A model generated the notes under the pieces. That model made no database searches. It saw only the letters and a program-made list of their open reading frames with translations, and was not told the DNA's origin. Positions 61,471-64,000 of a stretch of 64,000 bases of DNA are shown piece by piece. Source of the DNA: Rugalucina vietnamica (lineage: Eukaryota; Mollusca; Bivalvia; Lucinida; Lucinidae); NCBI GenBank assembly GCA_964017185.1, contig OZ024883.1:43516395-43580394 (forward strand), written 5' to 3'. Within the stretch, counting starts at the first letter, position 1. The number at the start of each line of letters is the position of its first letter. The translations under genes were made by a program, and so were the position numbers.

Positions 61471-62216
61471 AAAGACACAAACTAACTAATCATTAGGCTC
61501 ACGACATAGTGCACGTATTTTTGTATTGGCCTTGAACAACTTTCAGAACAGAACAGACTATACACTTTATTTATACTCTGGTCTTACAAAGACATTAGAG
61601 GAACATATATACTCACCAAAAGAAGGTTTGCACCAGTTAGTAGTTTTCTCATTTTAAAATAATGTTTAGTAGTGATATTTTTCAAATAAACTTTTAAAAC
61701 TTAATACCATCTGAAAGGGCTGGACTTAAATATGCACAGAAATATGTTTTTTTCTTAAAAAGATTAAGTGAAAATGTACAAAAATGCATTTTCAAAGAAA
61801 CTCCAAAATTTGGGATGCAGCAAAAAGCCCACATCTTCCAAACCTGAATCAGTTTCACATCCTCACTCAAGATACTGAAAGCAATCATTTAAAGAAAAAA
61901 AAAATACAAAATATGAATTTTTTGGACATAAACACTATTTTTGACCAAAAATGACGGTTTTTGAGATTTTGTTTACTGCATTCTCAGATAAAGCTTAGTA
62001 GCTCATCTCTCCAATAAAACGGGTTATTCTTTCATCAAACAAAGCATGCAACACCCCTTAACGTTTAACTGGAGGTACTGCTTTTCAACCCATCCAAATT
62101 CCGCATTTTTAAAAAGCTGCATATCAAAAACATACTCATGCAACATCTTTGATATGAGATCGCCTTTAACAGAAGGAAACAGCCGGTAGGTTTTGGTGTC
62201 AACACATCTCATAGTG

Positions 62217-62221
<5 letters not shown>
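61471..62221. other. Unassigned DNA
   Basis: No gene or repeat boundary recognised. Confidence 0.4.

Positions 62222-62265
<44 letters not shown>
62222..62265. repeat. Poly(T) tract
   Basis: 44 consecutive T; on the minus strand it encodes a meaningless polylysine. Confidence 0.97.
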
Positions 62266-62268
<3 letters not shown>

Positions 62269-62515
62269 TAATCATTAGCTTTGGTGCTCTTGTGTAGAAA
62301 ATATGGAAACAAAAATGTGTTCTTAACACTGTGGCATTTTTGGTGGAGTTTGTTCAATTTTCCAATATTAAAATTTAAGTTTTGTTAGTCAAAATGACAC
62401 TTAAAAATATGAAAAAAAAATCTTAATGGTGCGAAACTTTTTTTGAGGAGTAGACATTATAAAATTAAGCAAACAGATATAGTGGCAGAATGTTGTAATT
62501 TAATACAGTTAGTTT

Positions 62516-62516
<1 letters not shown>

Positions 62517-62567
<51 letters not shown>
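62517..62567. repeat. (CA)n microsatellite
   Basis: About 25 CA units. Confidence 0.97.
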
Positions 62568-62569
<2 letters not shown>

Positions 62570-63265
62570 CAGACCTGTCTAGTTTGTTAGGGCCCGGGTG
62601 TTTTATATTGTTTTATACAATTTTGTCACAATGCATTCAGTATAGGTCATGCACTGTCTAAACACCATATTAACTATATCTCAAGAAGCCACCATTCGTG
62701 GGACAGCATATAGAATACATTTTATACATTTTGCAAAATGAATGAGGCACATACACAGTAACGTTGACAAACAAATTTTGCAATAATAAATAAACTGACG
62801 CGTTCATCAATAGAACATGGCAAGAAAAGAGATCAAAATTCAACATCGTTCTATGCTGTTAAGTACAGCTCTTGCTCAGAACCAAGCAAAGGGTGATATA
62901 TCCATGGTAACAGAATAGGTCAATCTGTGTGCCATAGTGTAGCATTTATGACCAAACGTTGATAGGTACAATATTTCTTTGATTGGATGTCAGTTACCGT
63001 GGCAACCAACAATTTTCATTTTTAGCACATGAATGTGACTAAAATTCTGATTTTTCATCATTTTAATGAGGTAATGGTTATTATGAAGGAAATCAAAATC
63101 AACTTCTGATTGAAGTGAGTGATTAAGTCATATCAGGTTAATAACATGATATATTAACACTTGTCAAAAAATTACCTTTGGCCCGAAAACCATGCTTTCA
63201 ATGGGAGGGGGGTTACCTGAAATCCTGATTTTAGCTAAATCCCGAAAATTTGACAATTTCGACAA
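62568..63265. other. Unassigned DNA
   Basis: No gene or repeat recognised. Confidence 0.4.
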
Positions 63266-63269
63266 TTTC

Positions 63270-63840
63270 AATATATTTTTTCTCCCATGATGGACCTACT
63301 GTAGGACAATGGTGCCTTTTATTCAATAACATTTTCCATTCACTAAAACAAAAAACCAAGAAACTCGTGTGTTTTTCTTTCTTTGCTTGGAAAAATATTA
63401 TGGTATCGAAGACCATTTTCAAAATTTGTAAATTTAGAGAAAATCTGTACATTTAAACATAATTTTTCTCTCATGATGGACCTAATGTAAGTCATTGATG
63501 CCTTTGATTCAACTAAATGATGCCTTTGTCTTCGGGCTTCAGACATTAAAACAGCCCTATGTTTTCCATCATCCAGTGAAAGCTAAAATCTCAATCCTTA
63601 AATGAGAAGGCAAAAAACCAATGTGTTTTTCTTTTGTTGGCCTGAAAAACTATTAAGGTAGCGGTTACCGTTTTCAAAATCTGGAAATTTAGAAAAAATC
63701 TGCACATTGCAACATATATTTTCTCTTCAGATGGACATACAAGTCAATGATGCCTTTCATTCAACTAACTGATGCATTTGCTTGTATATGATGGCAAGAA
63801 ACCTTTAAAAAATGGTACCCGCTACCTTAATATTATTTTC
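63270..63840. repeat. Three diverged tandem units of ~190-250 bp
   Basis: Units begin with 'tttctc.catgatggacct' near 63280, 63463 and 63715, followed by 'aatg.tgcctttnattcaa' and 'tgtgtttttcttt' and 'attttcaaaatntg.aaatt'. Non-coding. Confidence 0.7.
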
Positions 63841-63874
63841 ATGCATAGAAAGAAAAACACACCGTAAAGGATTT

Positions 63875-64000
63875 TAAGAAAATGTCAAGGTCATCACAGG
63901 GTCACATTGTAGTACTTTAGTTTCTGAATGCTATATGGTAAGTTTTATTGAAATAAGTCCACAGGTTCCGGAAAAGAAGTTTACAGGCGTCCATCTTGGT
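63875..64000 (+). repeat. Fragment of the 41.8-43.2 kb element family, cut by the window end
   Basis: 'gtcaaggtcatcacagggtc' and 'ggcgtccatcttggt' follow the unit order of that family. Confidence 0.6.

Noticed and set aside
61229-61489. 86-codon plus frame as a protein
   Set aside because: Belongs to the palindromic ENKDADQLR repeat, present three times here.
62024-62329. Minus frame with polylysine
   Set aside because: Caused by the poly(T) tract at 62222-62265.

Overview
The window is eukaryotic, AT-rich and dominated by repeats, with short exons scattered through long introns. The repeat fauna points to a marine lophotrochozoan, most likely a bivalve mollusc: tandem-unit elements ending in GGTGAGCTAA, 'gatggccgcc'-rich tandem blocks, the palindromic ENKDADQLR repeat, (GATA)n, and LINEs with a C-terminal C2H2 finger. 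The species assignment is inference. No rRNA, functional tRNA, CRISPR array or bacterial operon was seen.

Host genes. A cochlin/vitrin-like gene lies on the minus strand. Five exons were found by splice sites and reading phase: an LCCL-like exon (43865-43960), then four exons that together make one vWFA domain (41567-41721, 36661-36847, 28761-28937, 27920-28131), the last ending in a very basic tail and a stop. All four junctions are phase-compatible. The second vWFA exon is followed by two further tandem copies (313-bp units) whose acceptor AG is missing. A decayed copy of the LCCL exon lies inverted at 47.34 kb. A possible first exon for this gene is at 46344-46387. A separate plus-strand gene appears to start at 48613.

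Nested transposons, 9.5-22.2 kb. From outside in: a ~180-bp-period tandem array, split by a 5'-truncated non-LTR retrotransposon (LINE-A), split by a 9.28-kb DNA transposon (11460-20737, TSD AT), which holds a tRNA-derived SINE, itself split by a 684-bp TTAA-flanked MITE. The DNA transposon is ISL2EU-like. On the plus strand it has a two-exon THAP plus DDE_Tnp_4 transposase. Converging on the minus strand is a two-exon SAP-SWIM-YqaJ nuclease gene. Each gene carries one apparent frameshift.

Other regions. Two ~1.13-kb direct copies (915-2046 and 25898-27037) share a splice-donor-like site. Further pieces: LINE-D at 29.3-31.0 kb; a 13-unit tandem element at 31.4-34.2 kb; many copies of one repeat family ('Rep-A'), including a 1.24-kb head-to-head version inside LINE-C (56.1-60.3 kb); a TCGTACGA-rich TIR element (38.4-39.9 kb); a Helitron-like element (41.8-43.2 kb); a TIR element with GGTACC palindromes (50.06-51.89 kb); a 3.5-kb long-TIR element carrying LINE-B (52.3-55.9 kb); and a tandemly doubled foldback (60.8-61.2 kb). 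The rest is intron, intergenic DNA, microsatellites and relics.
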